The translations under genes and the position numbers were made by a program. 64,000 nucleotides of DNA from Reticulitermes lucifugus (Eukaryota; Arthropoda; Insecta; Blattodea; Rhinotermitidae): NCBI GenBank assembly GCA_026260175.1, contig JAKCWW010000676.1, positions 19,124 through 83,123 of the forward strand. Direction: 5' to 3'. Positions 45,076 through 57,639 of this stretch are shown one piece after another. The stretch's first letter is position 1, and every line of letters begins with the position of its first letter. The notes under the pieces were generated by a model, which searched no databases, was not told the origin of the DNA, and saw only the letters and a program-made list of their open reading frames with translations.

Positions 45076-45521
45076 CAGCCTTAGGTATAATAAGGTATAA
45101 TAAAATACCTTCGGAGTTCTAAAACACATATATTTCCAAAGATTACTTCTATTCTGAATTAAGACAATTTAATGCACACCGGCTGTGTTATGACAGGTTG
45201 TCGAAGGCAGTGTGTAATTACGATGAAGATAAAAAGCTTTGAGCGCCTATACAAAATTTAACGTTTTCACGGCGGTGAAATTTCACCCCTTGGGGACGGA
45301 ATTAAATGCCCGGTATGACTTGCAGCAGACTGGAATTTAAATAGAGGTCGCATAAGAGCAGTCATAATTATATCAGGTTCAGCGTTTTGAGCATCAGAGT
45401 GAGCGTTAAAAATATACAACTTTCGGCGCCAAAGATTTCATAAAGCTGTTTACTGTGTTAAAACGTCGTGTAGTTTGGCAGGTAGGTACCAATTTTTCGG
45501 AGGAACACAGTGACTTCTACC
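45076..45521. other. Unassigned sequence
   Basis: Nothing identified. Confidence 0.4.
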
Positions 45522-45759
45522 TTAACCTTTTAAAGCCTAACGTTCGCTGTACCTACCATCAAGTTTAATATTCAACAGTTCTACGTTCTGTCCACACAGT
45601 ATATTTATGTTTGTTGTATGGATCTCAGAACAAACGGCGATTATTTCCCTATGCAACATTAATTGATAGGGTTTTGTAACCGAGATGGAGAGTGTTTACT
45701 GCGCGGTACGAACTGGGTCTTTAAACAAAGCAGATTAAGATTCGTCTTTAAAGGGTTAA
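45522..45759 (+). mobile_element. piggyBac-like MITE, complete
   Basis: It is bounded by TTAA at 45522-45525 and 45756-45759. Just inside are ccttttaaagcctaacg on the left and tctttaaaggg on the right, a short imperfect inverted repeat. piggyBac elements use TTAA as target duplication and often start CCCTTT or similar. It has no transposase frame. The 54.5-kb copy is the same element inverted. Confidence 0.7.
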
Positions 45760-46084
45760 AGATAGAGGCAGTTTTTCCACCAAAATGGCGTTACTCAAAT
45801 TTACGTTCAATTTATGCGAATCTCAAACGATCCACTGTACCCATACAGGTCACAATTGAGTGTTTTGCTGTCGGCTTTGCCACAAGGAAGTTATGCATCG
45901 CTGACAACAGCTGGAAACTCATTGGTGCCTGGAGGTAAAGAGAATGCAGTGTGACGGCGTTGGTCGCTTGTGTAATAATACTGAGGTTAAAAGTGCATGC
46001 CTATTCAGGTCATCCAAATATGAAACATAGCTGCGAATATACTGAATAAGAAAACTCGGACAGCTTAAAAAGGGTGGTCCTCCA
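45760..46084. other. Unassigned sequence
   Basis: Nothing identified. Confidence 0.4.
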
Positions 46085-46385
46085 TGTTGGCGTTTAGTGG
46101 GGTTAACAGTTTTTCCTTTAAAAATGGCAAGTTAAAATATTACACTGGATATCGGACTCGGGAAGATTCTTTGGAACGATCTTAAAAATATGGTAATTAT
46201 TCTGTTTTTGAGAAGGTGGACTGAATTCATTTGGCCTAGGTAGGGACAAGTGGTGGATTTTTTTTGTCAGAAAGGAAATCAACGTCCAGATTCTATAAAA
46301 TGCGGGGAATTTATTGACCAGTCTAAAGGCCAATAGCTTCACAAAAACATGTTCAATGAAGTTCCTTAAGTGAAAGAAGGAGGAG
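46085..46385 (+). pseudogene. LINE-D copy, degenerate
   Basis: 'ggtggactgaattcatttgg', 'taggtagggacaagtggtgg' and 'taaaatgcggggaatttatt' match the end of ORF2 and the tail in the 12.7-kb copy. They are followed by 'ccaatagcttcacaaaaac' and 'tgttcaatgaagtt'. 5'-truncated. Confidence 0.6.
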
Positions 46386-47557
46386 AAAATAAATTCGACA
46401 TTCCAACCGTGCATGTGCTCCACTAACACGCCTTATAATCTCTTCGATACCTGTTCAATTACCAAAAATCTCCTCTTCCTCTCTTCCCAACTTTGTGTTT
46501 CCGACTACTATATAACTTTTATTCTGCTTTCTTTGCTCCAAGTTACGGCTGTCAATATCGGAACAGAATTTTAAAGCATTATCCAAGAATGACTTATTAT
46601 GACGAAATGGTCCCCCCCCCTCCAATTCATTCACAGCATATTTTAGCCCTCCACTACATTACCGTTACAGCACATAGCAATTTTTCATTTCAATAGTAAC
46701 CTTCCCACAGGCCACTACTTATGAAAGTCATTATAATTTTAAATGTGCCAATTACAACTAAGTGTAAGTTTTTATAGTGTTATATTTTCAGTCATGCTGA
46801 GGAGATACAATCATTGCTGATGGCTAAACTAAATTACATGGCTCAACACTTTTCTCAGATTGATAACCTGTCTATCAAGTCTGCATTTCAAAGTTGATAT
46901 TTCTCAGAAAACACAAGAATGGAAATCCGTTCGCAGGGTTTCCAAAGTTCGTTCCTTGCGTTCTGTCATAACGCTGATAAAAATGATGAAGAGTATATTA
47001 CCATACTCCGTAATCACAAGTTCTATTGTGGATCATGTTAAAAGGAATGTGGCTATTTGAACTTGCGCCAAACAAATGTGCAGTGAAACAAAATTCGAAA
47101 AGTAAGCAGTGTCCACTGCTCGACGCGCTCATTCTGCTGACACAACACAGCGACATGAACAGTTTATTCTTACACAGCCAGAGTTCTGTTAACACTTCCT
47201 GACAACGCAAATGCTTCAAACGTTTTCCTACTCGTTCAACGGAGACGTGGCAGCCCTCTTATGTAGAACTGCACTATGCCGGTCACCATCTAAAATGCGC
47301 AGTTGCCAACTCAAGAGAAACCCTGAGGAAGTTAGATTCCGCCTGTAATAGGCTTAAATGACGTTAAGGGTAAGGGGATTTAAGAACGACTATATGACGA
47401 ACGTGGTGGCTTTGTCCGTTTTGTCTTCAAGCATCGCAGCTTCCTGCTCGAATACCAAATGTTTCTTCGTCTATTGCGTACTTGGCTTTCAGTGATATTG
47501 GCACGTGTAAACACTGCCTTAAAAGTTCTTACGACCGCTTTTAGCTTGAGATCTGCG
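46386..47557. other. Unassigned sequence
   Basis: A nine-C run lies at about 46612. No gene is recognised. Confidence 0.4.
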
Positions 47558-47660
47558 CTCTTCTGGGATATTACGTGGCTTCGTGTGGTAATTTTTCACC
47601 GACGTTTCGGGACAACGTGTCGGTCCCATCTTCAAGGGTCAAGAGTCCGAGGAGAAAAAA
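47558..47660 (+). repeat. Fold-back family E, single arm
   Basis: 'gctcttctgggatattacg', 'tgtggtaatttttcaccgac' and 'cggtcccatcttcaagggtc' occur in the same order as at 8985 and 18893. Confidence 0.55.
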
Positions 47661-48224
47661 AGCCGGCACCGTGACGTAGATTCTATATAAGGTGCGCGTG
47701 GGGTGGTAATCAGTAGGCGTGGTGACAGCCAATAGAGTTGAACCGGGGAAAAAGAGGGGTGGATAGAAACAACGTTAGGAGTGTAGTCAGCTAAGACTGA
47801 TAGAAAAACATGTATGGAATAAAGTAAGAGAAAGGTAGTAAAATATAAAGATAAACAAATAAAACAAAAATAAAACAAAAAATTAAGAGAATAAAAATAA
47901 AAATAAACAAATTAGGGGAAGAAAAACCAAACCAGCGTGAAGGATGGGGGAAGGAGACACGTGAAGTGGCTGGTGGGTTACCTAAGCGAAAACCGGTCCC
48001 AGCGCGGCCAAATCACTGCCTAGCGAATGAAGGTGAAGCTGAAGAACGCATATCTCATCAACATCGCGGCGGAAGTCTAAAATCAACGCTTTTAGCTTCT
48101 TTTACTTTCCTCAGACTTCAACATTTCCTCGTGCTTATTGTTCCAAATTTATCTGGCTCGGGATCTACACAGCATAAATTAATAAACGTACACATGCCAT
48201 ACAATGAACACATGTAGGGTAGTC
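47661..48224. other. Unassigned sequence
   Basis: An A-rich stretch lies at 47.83-47.92 kb ('aataaaacaaaaataaaac'). No gene. Confidence 0.4.
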
Positions 48225-48365
48225 GGGTCATAGGTCGAATCATTCTTAACTTCGGTATCAGACTGAGGAGTGTGGTCAGCTTCATGCTCCAGCCGTATTA
48301 GCCCCGGGGAAAGATCCCCTATAAGTATGGCATAGGAGGCTGGGTGGGCCCCGGAACCAGTTTCA
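48225..48365 (-). repeat. SINE B copy
   Basis: 'attcttaacttcggtatcag', 'tccagccgtattagccccgg' and 'gaggctgggtgggccccgg' follow the family order; both ends are truncated. Confidence 0.7.
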
Positions 48366-48869
48366 TTGTGCAATGTTGTGATTCAAGAGAATTCTATGGC
48401 ATTCATGATTTGTCAAACCATGTTGCTCAGTGTTGTAAAAGTGAAAACAGAGACAGAATACTGGAAATTTTATATACAGCGGTTGAATACGGAAATAAAT
48501 CCATGTCAAGAGGGTCCGTTGGCACGGAGGTTTGAAGCGTCCGACGTTGCTGATAGAGAAGTTGGTTTCAGGTTGTTAAGAGTGAAGCGGTCAAACAGAA
48601 TTAAATTCCACCCCAGCCATTTCGATTATACATTTAGGTGCTACCCCTTACCTTAGCTGTATAAGCAAAAGGAGAAAAATAAGGAAAATGCTGGTACCAG
48701 ATTCAGTGGCAATACAACTGAATAGAAACAGTGCTAGATATATTTAAATAGAAGCATTTTAAACATGTTATTTAATGACTGTCAGTTCATAAGATTATGT
48801 AACGTGACAGATAGGTGAATAAGTGTGGAATATGGATGGGATGACACTGGCAAGATAAAACTAACTTAC
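48366..48869. other. Unassigned sequence
   Basis: A 96-codon plus frame has no motif. Confidence 0.4.
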
Positions 48870-48998
48870 TCGAAAGGAATTACTCGGAGATAAACCTGTC
48901 CCACTGCCACATTATCCACCACAAATCCCACACACACTGGTCTAGGATCAAATCCGAACTCCGCAGTGACAGGATGACAACTAACAGCCTGAGTCAAA
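48870..48998 (-). repeat. SINE C copy
   Basis: 'attactcggagataaacctg', 'ccactgccacattatccacc' and 'aggatcaaatccgaactccg' match the 12.4-kb copy. The tRNA-like head is partly eroded. Confidence 0.65.
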
Positions 48999-49250
48999 GG
49001 CATGGCCATTTTAAATAAAGAAGAGAATAATATGCCATTATTATATATTATATTATTAACAATAACCATGTCAGTATTGATAATTATTAACAATCAATAT
49101 AATATTATTAATAGGCCTATACATTATTCTACACTGACACACCGATCAGTACGAACGTATTTAATTTATCATCTGAGTATGTAGCTGTTAGTCCTAAAGG
49201 ACACACACTACAATACGCTACACTACACTACACTACACACTACACACAGA
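48999..49250. repeat. AT-rich and CACTA-type low-complexity sequence
   Basis: Bases 49030-49125 are 'attattatat'-type. Bases 49205-49250 contain repeated 'acactacacta' units. Confidence 0.7.
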
Positions 49251-52200
49251 GCGTAGTGCTCTCACAAGCTATACGCCTAATGGAGAAAAGTAAGATGGTA
49301 AAAAGTATTGTCCGGAGATTGCAAAGGAAATTTATCGAAACCTGAATACTGTCTCTTCTTTCTTCTTCTTTTTCTTGTTTTTTAAATATGCTTCTTACTT
49401 CGTCTTTTTCAATTTCAAGTATAATATTATATCTTACAGGTAGCATACCTACTACTGGCATCTTCTTTTTATACTGTTGTTATACCCGTGTCATATGACA
49501 CACTGTTTTTATGTTGGCCTAAATTACGTGTATGACACTTGAGTTGCGTAATACTAAAATATAAAGATCTATAAAAGTGTTTTCCCAAAGTAATAACGAT
49601 ATATCGAAGTAACAAATGACACACATTCAGCATATGCAGAAAGTTAACTGAGGATCAACATAAGCAGCAAACTCATAACAACGGTTACGTAACATCAAGA
49701 ATTCACTGAACATATCTGGCACTCCCTGCACTTTCTGAAATTGCGCAATTTATATTAAGCTAATACAAGGAAAATTTATGACCGCAACAAAAACAATTTT
49801 GTTGTTGAGATCATAAACTCTACCTGCTTGCTTACCATCTCCCGGAAAATGAAAAATTCTTCCATTACATCATTTTTAAAATCTATATTCATTTATGTAA
49901 ACACCCACTGCTCCTCTGGTGCTTGTTATATCCCAATAAGCAATTTACATCCCTGATCTCTTGGTCTCTTCTACCTCGAAGCTCACCTTGTTTCGAAGTA
50001 ACAAGCGAAATACTTGAAACAAACCTGAACCGAAAGAAAAAGGAAGACCATCCTGATACGAAACAAACAAGAACAAGAAGGACTCTTCGATAGATGGCTC
50101 TGAGTACAACACGACGTGTTGGAATCTCGTTAACAGTAGCAACCCACAAAACACAAAATATCCCTTGGTACATAAAAATACCACACATACAAGTGACACA
50201 AAATAGCTTCAGCTTGTTAAGCGTTGCTCTTAAAGTCCCACTTCGAATTAAGTATACGTTAGAGCACTTCTGGAATGTATCTACTTATCGCCGGAAGTAA
50301 CATGCCGATATTTACTTACGTGAGGAAAAGAAAATACTTCAGATTAATCTCGAAATGCTCAAGTCTACAGATCTGTGTTTACTGGTGCATTAAATGTCTG
50401 CAGTGTTAGTGAATGAGACTCGAGAGGGAACGTGGCGGACTTGTGTTTGGAAGTGCCATATTCGTGTCTCGACTCTAGCATCGTCTACAGCGAATAAAAT
50501 TGTGGTTTTCCTCAGTTCCTTCACGTTAATTCCTGGAAAACAGCCTCCTCTCCAGACCTGTAACTTTCAGCATTTACTGCTTCTAGTCAGGACTTCCATC
50601 ATTCGAATGTCGGTAGCGTAGCAGGTATCCTTATTGAGATGTGACTGTGTAGATCGTCTTCGGTCGACGGCATTACAATTTCATCCCTGTTTTCCTGTTA
50701 CAAAGCGACATTACGTGACTAAACCTGGTGTAGAGAGACAAATTGTGTATACACAGTTGCATCTAAACGTGGAGGCAGGGCTAGTTTAAGACATTTCTGA
50801 TTTGTGGGCCCAACCTGCGCGTAGACCTGAACTGACAACGCAGAGAGACTTTTCATACAAAATCTATTTGGCGCAAAATCTGAAATATAAGCAGCCACTT
50901 CGCTGTCCTCTCCCCCATCCCCGTTTCCGTCCCCATGGTGGTTCCCCGCAGCAGCATAAATCGCGATATCCTTCAACGGCCCTGTATGGAAGTACAGAAA
51001 CAGTTATTATATTATATAACATACTGACGCCCCGAAAAGAATTATCATGGATGGTGGCGGAGACGGCGCTCGAGGCTTCTCGCTGTCTTTCTGCTGTTGC
51101 ATATCTCTCCAGCCACGTCTGCCCTACGTCAGCCCGCCCAAACACCTGCTGCTACCGAAGATTGTTACGTGATTATCACTACCAACGCTCATGTGAATAC
51201 AAAAGTTAAGACTGTTGGAGTGCAGAACAGGGAAGTACTCTGCAAGCAGAAGCGTAACATTTCGAGGGGTACGTACAGAGGGTCGGTTCAAAACACTTTT
51301 TTCTGTCTTCTCGGTACAAAATTCGCCAAAGTTACAGTTTCTTGCCAGGTCTCTCAGTTTACCTGCCATGCATTTACTCATTTCAGTCAACTGGACGCTA
51401 AAATACCTAACACTGTACGCGTTCCTTGCACAAGGTGTACAAAATAAATGCGCCATGAACATACCATGTTAGTCTACATATTTCTTATGCAAAACTCCTG
51501 AACGAACGTGAGTATGTGTGGAGGGGGTTGTGCTCTCAAACCTATTACGAACATTTAAATATGGTTCTTACCAGTTCATTACACATTTACACGGATATAA
51601 AAATAAATTTAATTGGTCTTCATAACAACGGACCGTCCGTGAAACCACGTTATAAGCGTAATAAGGCCGAATGCCAATTATTAATGTATTATCACGTTCT
51701 ATTTCTTCATATTTTCTTCAAACCATCATGAATATCGGAATCACGAACATCTGAATCAATTTTCGATATAAGATGAGTGTTTAGGTCTTATAAGAAATAC
51801 CAGTAATAAATAAAAAACCTAAAGGGATATATAAAAAATGGAAGTATAATTGTAATAAGACACTAACAATCTTCGGGGGCATAAAATACATTACCTGAAT
51901 AAAGGAGAGCTCATTCCCCAAAACACAAAAGTAATCAATTTCACTTAATAAAAGTCAGCTTGACTGTACTGACAGTAGTGATCTTTGCAAAGCAGGAGCC
52001 TGGAAAAAGCCGATTTTTCCAGCCACGTTGTCTCATCCTGATTTGTCGAAACGTCACGAAACGTCGACACAATTGTGTTAAAATAAACAAAACCCGAAAG
52101 AACGAAATAATAAAAATCGAGGATCACGCACATTGAAACTCTACAGCTACGCCCCGTTCTTCGTGACATGTTTACGAATCCTTAATGTTAAGCATAAGTA

Positions 52201-52477
52201 TCTTGTACCTTCCGCGGAAATAAGTTAAGCCTAACCGGCTAATTAACTACCTGCATCTAACTACCGAGCCATCTAACACAATAATGTAAATGTTTACCAG
52301 AGCCACTGTAGTAATACTTCCCTCCAACCTACTTGTAGAACAATCAAGTAGTACAAGTAGCAGACGTTTCCCTCACTAGTATCCTGTACATCTTCTTTCT
52401 TCTGTCCAATTTGAGTTTTTAACACCAATCAGTCACACCAATTTAACTGCATTAACAATACTAAATTAGCTGTGAAC
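49251..52477. other. Unassigned sequence
   Basis: No recognised gene. Frames of 70-135 codons overlap on both strands at 50.7-51.5 kb where GC content is higher; none shows a domain I know. Confidence 0.35.
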
Positions 52478-52562
52478 ATTACAGTTGTAACCAATATCTC
52501 ACTACCAACTAAATGCGCATTAAAAAAAACAATATAAGGTTGCTTTAAAATCGTCCAAAAGG

Positions 52563-52605
52563 CCCCTACATATGTTTCGGTTTTCAAAAAACCATCATCA
52601 GGGGG
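52563..52605 (-). ncRNA. Hammerhead-like ribozyme motif, left arm of the 52.5-kb element
   Basis: Minus strand: CCCC (52605-52602), CTGATGA (52601-52595), one extra T, GGTTTT...AAAACC, GAAA, CATATG, T, A, GGGG (52566-52563). The fold is the same as in the right arm. Confidence 0.5.
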
Positions 52606-52716
52606 TCACAGAATTGTACTTTCAAAATACGTCCATGCGTTCCTCTATCAGCAGACGCAATGCAATGTGCTGACAGAGGAACGCATGGACGTATTTTGAA
52701 AAGTACAATTCTGTGA

Positions 52717-52759
52717 CCCCCTGATGATGGTTTTTTGAAAACCGAAACATATGTAGGGG
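52717..52759 (+). ncRNA. Hammerhead-like ribozyme motif, right arm of the 52.5-kb element
   Basis: CCCC (52717-52720) pairs with GGGG (52756-52759) as stem I. CTGATGA is at 52721-52727, with an extra T at 52728. GGTTTT (52729-52734) pairs with AAAACC (52738-52743). GAAA is at 52744-52747. C748-G753 and A747-U754 close a tiny stem III with loop ATAT. A755 is in the cleavage position. The single-base insertion after the core is the main departure from the canonical hammerhead. Confidence 0.55.
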
Positions 52760-52882
52760 CCTTTTGGACGATTTTAAAGAAACCTTATATTGGTTTTTGT
52801 AAAAAAATGTGCATTCTGTTGGTAGTGAGATATTGGTTAGTGAGAATGCACGGTGAACCTAGAACAAAAAATTACAGTTGTA

Positions 52883-53837
52883 GTTTCCTAATATCCTCCT
52901 TTTCTCGCTTGTGTTAACACTACTCGCTATAAATACGTCCTTAGCATTTTCTTTCAGACGCTTGTCATTTATATTACTCGCCCACAGTTGCAAGCCAAAC
53001 ACTCTAATTAAAAAGAGTGGCAGGCAGTTCTCTGGTCAAGGTAAGATCCTAGTCATGTTAATTCAGGAGCCAGAAATGAAAATTTTCCAGTGTCTTGTGA
53101 ATAGTGACATAGAGAATTATTCCCGCTGTGGATTACATCGATACTCAGTGATACTCATCGCAAGAAATGTGAAATAATTATCATTCCAGACCACGTTATC
53201 TGCCTGCGACGGACAATAAGATCGGTACTTCAATTGACTACCACAGGAGGGCGGCACTCTGGCTCTAGACAATTGACCGACTCCACACGACACCAATGCG
53301 ACCACAATAAATTTATCTAGAACATCCAGAAGCTAAAATATCACGGAGAGTATAACATCCTTCTCCTATATTGTGTGTCTGTTGCAAATGAGTTCTCTAA
53401 TACTGCTGTGTCTGTACAGAGTTCTTATTTATATCTCTAAACGTATTACACTTGGGGACAACGTCCTACATGTGCCTTGGGAAGCAATGGAAAATAATTA
53501 AAAATAAGATAAGAAAAAGGCAAACAAAAGGTGTAGAATCATTGCAGTGATCAGTCACTTTTCTTCGAGTCACCGCGGCACGCAATTTCAGGGCGGTGGT
53601 GTTGAGCGGTATTAAGGACACCTACCTGAACTAAGACAATAAACCACATGTGATATTCAAGTCACTCCACCCCAATGCCACTCTTATAGCACGAAGGGAA
53701 ATGTCGCCCATAAATTAAATTGATTCAGATAACAGAACAAGTGTTAGAAGTATGCCTACTCGGGTTCGGCTCGGTTGATGTGGTTCCAAGGTAGTAGATC
53801 TCCGAAGTTAATAAAAGGTAAAAATGTAAAATTTTCC
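52883..53837. other. Unassigned sequence
   Basis: Nothing identified. Confidence 0.4.
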
Positions 53838-54100
53838 GTGTCCAGGCCATGGAAGCATATAGAGGGGGTCCACTCATTCTTAACCTCGGCTCTAGATGGA
53901 GGTGAGTGGTCAAATTCACGCCTCTGCCGCTTTACCTCCTGGGAAAGAACCCCAGTACCCAATGAATAGGAGGCTGGATGGGCCGCAGAGCCTTTCTGGA
54001 CATTTTGGAGAACAGGAATATCTCTTGTACCTTCCGGGACTCAAACCTCGGATCATTAAGCCTACTCACTATAACGACTAGGCTATTCCAGCTACCGGAA
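53838..54100 (-). repeat. SINE B, near full-length copy
   Basis: The order on the plus strand is 'gtccaggccatggaagc', 'cattcttaacctcggctc', 'gatggaggtgagtggtcaa', 'gccgctttacctcctggga', 'ataggaggctggatgggcc', 'ttctggacattttggagaac' and 'ccttccgggactcaaacctc'. It ends with an eroded tRNA-like part. The RNA polymerase III-type head is on the minus strand. Confidence 0.85.
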
Positions 54101-54497
54101 GTTAACAACACACACAAAACAGGCTCACGAACTCCAGTAAAATCAACAGTTATAAACGGATACAGTTCGGCAAATAGGAATGCAAATTTTAGTATCTATT
54201 TATGCCTTAAATCGTATTGCATTTCACACGTCAATTTTCAATGCTTCGACAAGTCTAAGTTTTGACCAGTATCATCCATATCATTTAGCGTTTTTGATAA
54301 CCAGTTCCTTAAAACAGGTGTTTATTTTAGACACAGCATTCAGTATCGTTACAGATGTTCCAACCTCATACGTTTTAGAGCCCCGTATTACAGTTAAAGG
54401 GGACAGAATTTAAAAAAAAAACTACACTCAAATAAAAGCTGTATCTGCTGTTTATCATATGGTCATTCTTGTAAGACACAGTCAGAAATTGTCTCGT
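54101..54497. other. Unassigned sequence
   Basis: Nothing identified. Confidence 0.4.
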
Positions 54498-54733
54498 TTA
54501 ACCCTTTAACGACGAAACGTGTCTGCTTTATATAAGGACTCAGTTCGTACCGCGCAGTAAACACTCTGTCTCAGTTATAAAAACGTTTATAGGCCAAAAG
54601 TCGCTGTTTATTCTGAGATATATATATATATACACATATACAAAAGACATAAATGCAAGCTGTGGGCACAATGTAGAATATGAATGTTAAACCTGATGGT
54701 ACAGAAAATAAACGCTAGCCTTTAAAAGGTTAA
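54498..54733 (-). mobile_element. piggyBac-like MITE, complete, inverted
   Basis: It is bounded by TTAA at 54498-54501 and 54730-54733. Inside are ccctttaacgacg on one side and, inverted, ccttttaaaggctagcg on the other. 'cagttcgtaccgcgcagtaa' is the reverse complement of an internal block of the 45.5-kb copy. A TA run at 54618-54634 is a later expansion. Confidence 0.7.
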
Positions 54734-56500
54734 TAAAAAGAATGATGGTATCATTACACAAGGTTCGTTCGTAAAGTCTCAGTCTTCAATAATCCGCGTG
54801 TATATGTTCATGCAACATTTATCGATACTGAATTTTAAATATAAGCACAAAAATGGCCAGCATTATAAGGCAAGGAGTGACCAGACTCGATCTGACTTGA
54901 AATATGCATCTCCTGTGATAAAACGTCAGAAGCTTCATCAATCTTCACATTGACAAATTTATCTCAGAAATTCCAATTGTGAAGTTCTCTCATTTTACGA
55001 ACAACGAACCTGATACACAATAGGTTTAAAATGCAATCATTCTAGTTTCTTTTAATATTAAGACAAAAGAATGAATGAAATACAATAAGAATGATTAATG
55101 GTAATTTTCTTTTTGTTTCTTGCCATTGAGCAGAGAAGAAGGGTCACTTTTGGCTTATCGGCTAAGCTTAAGAAGTAACAGGGCCAAAGAACTTAATACC
55201 CACTGATCTAACAGTATTGAATTGTTAACAGTCCGTTCGGATTTTATGAACAGACACTTTCTGGTAACACTACCACACGACTGCAATGTAGGCCTACACC
55301 GACAGTAATGAGTTACTGTAAATTGCATGAATAACAATGGCGAACACAGTACGGAGGCTAGTAATCGGTCTAAAACAGGTGGCAACTTTTCTCTCTCTAC
55401 CGTGATCATGAAATATAGCGATTGCAAAAGCCTATCGTCTATCGCAACAAGTAGGTTACATGTAACTGTTATGCCATTCAATTCTAAACACAAGTCATTC
55501 AATTCGTCATTTCAGTCTCCCATATCATAGTCATAATCAGTTTATAAATTAAATAGTTATTTTGTTGTTATTACTTTTATTATTAACGATAGAATAAGGT
55601 ACGAAGAGACGGATATCAAGAACTGAAAGCTACTTCTTTTGTGCACGGCTTATAATCGGTTTATCCGTGACTCCCCATTGTGCCAGGCCATTGTTCCATT
55701 CGGATGCTGCCTGAATATTTCAATGAGACAACTCTAAGAGTGGAAACTCCACAGGTGGGAAAGTTTTTGGATTCACTTTTCAGAATGAGATAGATGAGGC
55801 ATGATGTATAGGTCATTAACTGAGGGAAGTTCCTTGAGATATTCTAGCTCGTTAATCGCTCGGATATTTGAATGATACAGCAGCAAAGACCACAATTCCG
55901 AGAGGGAGGAGAAAGTTAAGAGAATGAAGTTTCGAAATAGCAAAGAGCTACTTTGTGTAGGTTTCGAACAAAGGAACAGCCTGAGGCAATACAATCGCTT
56001 ATTGGTACTTGTTAGGCGTTCGAATAGTTCAACTTGTAGGCACGATGAACTGTTGAATCATGCGCCGTCATTGTTATAATATCCCACGAAACATCCAACA
56101 ACAAGTGTATGTGTGTTTCGATACAGCATACCTTGCCATATGACAATTCGAATTTGCGTTCGGTGCTGCCTCCTACGAGCACAGGTGCATTCATTAATAC
56201 TCAGAGCTGCAGGTCTGTTGTCCACCCGTTGCGAAAATCAAAACCAAAAACAAAACCACGCGGATGAAATTAAACAAGTTTATTTTAGATAAGTTTACTC
56301 CCATGGACTTAAGGTAAAAACTCAACTGAGAGACCAAGACATTAAAGTTTTATTTTCGGAGAGGAGTTTTGACGTACTTAAAACACGTTAGTGTTCCGAT
56401 AGCTCGTGATTACCTTCAATGAGATTATGATGTTCTGTGACTGCAAAGATATATGGGTCTTCGTTACGCTCTGATCAATGTATCAGGTTTTGTGACAGCT
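54734..56500. other. Unassigned sequence
   Basis: The 115-codon minus frame 55155-55502 has no motif. Nothing else was identified. Confidence 0.4.
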
Positions 56501-56771
56501 AATTATTATTGTCGCCGATCCCAGTGGCAGTGCGGTCTAAGGCGTGGGTCTGCGGCCGCTCGCTTACTAGGATCGTNNNNNNNNNNNNNNNNNNNNNNNN
56601 NNNNNNNNNNNNNNNNNNNNNNNNNNAGGTCTCTGCGACGAGCTGGTCCCTCGTCCAGATGAGTCCTACCGAGTGTGGTGTGTCTAAAATGTGTGATCGC
56701 GAAGCGTCGTAAAATGACGAGGCCTAGGCCCCCAACGGGCTGTCGAGCCATAAAAAAAATTATTATTGTCG
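56501..56771 (+). repeat. SINE A, full-length copy with 14-bp target-site duplication and an N run
   Basis: The 14-mer aattattattgtcg is at 56501-56514 and 56758-56771. Between them are the head 'gatcccagtggcagtgcgg', the N run 56577-56626, 'tctgcgacgagctggtccc', 'gagtcctaccgagtgtggtg' and 'ggcctaggccccc', with a tail of eight A. The element length of 243 bp, counting the N run, is almost that of the gap-free copy at 19.3 kb (241 bp). Confidence 0.88.
56577..56626. other. N run of 50 bases
   Basis: Undetermined bases replacing the B-box region of this SINE A copy. Confidence 0.99.
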
Positions 56772-57639
56772 GTATATTTGAACATCATTCCACGAAGAAT
56801 TGTAGGTGTGCGACTCCATGAATTCTTAGAGGGCTCGGTCTCCTTGTCCCCAGAGTAACAGCCGTTGATGATTAGACAGAAGGAAGGATGTCTTCCCCCA
56901 GAGCCGTTGTGGATGCCACGACGGAGAAGAATATTCTGCCGGGGATTGAATCATAGTAGCTAGTCACTGTACTCAATAAACTCGTGTGAAACAGTCAATT
57001 AAGTCTTTACAGAAAAAAGATGTTACGTGAAACAAGACGGTGGCCCACCCCATTTCAGAAATTTAATCAAATGCAAATATTTCTTGAAGCAAATCCATAA
57101 ACAATTCAGTTCGCAGCTGATCAGGCCACTGTGCCGCTACAACAAAACGACCTAACTACAGATACATTTCTCCACATGAATTGCTGTTACGGGGTTGTAC
57201 CGCTTAGTGACATGTCTTTAAATCTCATGACTATACTCAACAGCAACTTCTAATCAATTTATTACTTTTGAATTAAAATTATTCTGACAATGCCGTTGGA
57301 ACCAGTACGCATCTTACCACTGCTTGGTTGCAAAATTTTTTTCTTTCTGAACCTGACCGATCCTGATAATTGCGTCTAATCACTGACGTCGATATCTAAA
57401 GTAATTTCCAAATTTCAGGTTCCAACAAATGCAAATATAATAATGCGTGTCATTGAATATGACGCCATGCAGTCGGCTACCGAGTGAGCAACGATTTTCA
57501 GTAAACTTGCGCCTCCATCTTCAATACAGAAGGGTGATTCTTGTATCACAAAAATGGAGGCTACACGTTCCAGAGTCAGGCAACACATTTCAATTCGGTT
57601 ATTATGAGCATCCGTAACACTTCCATAAAGGCGATGTCG
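56772..57639. other. Unassigned sequence
   Basis: Nothing identified. Confidence 0.4.

Larger units (their letters stand above)
52478..52882. mobile_element. Compact palindromic element with two hammerhead-like motifs and a 12-bp target-site duplication
   Basis: The 12-mer attacagttgta occurs at 52478-52489 and 52871-52882, bounding a 381-bp element. Left arm 52490-52653 and right arm 52668-52837 are inverted copies, nearly identical, around a 14-base loop. The transcript would form one long hairpin. A 33-base 3' tail outside the palindrome contains 'atgcacggtgaa' and ends 'aacaaaaa'; the 14.75-kb element has the same 12-mer in the same place. There is no coding capacity. Near-identical arms point to recent formation. 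Confidence 0.8.

Noticed and set aside
53756-53962. 68-codon minus-strand frame resembling proteins seen in insect annotations
   Set aside because: It is the translation of SINE B; similar 'proteins' in databases would be repeat-derived.
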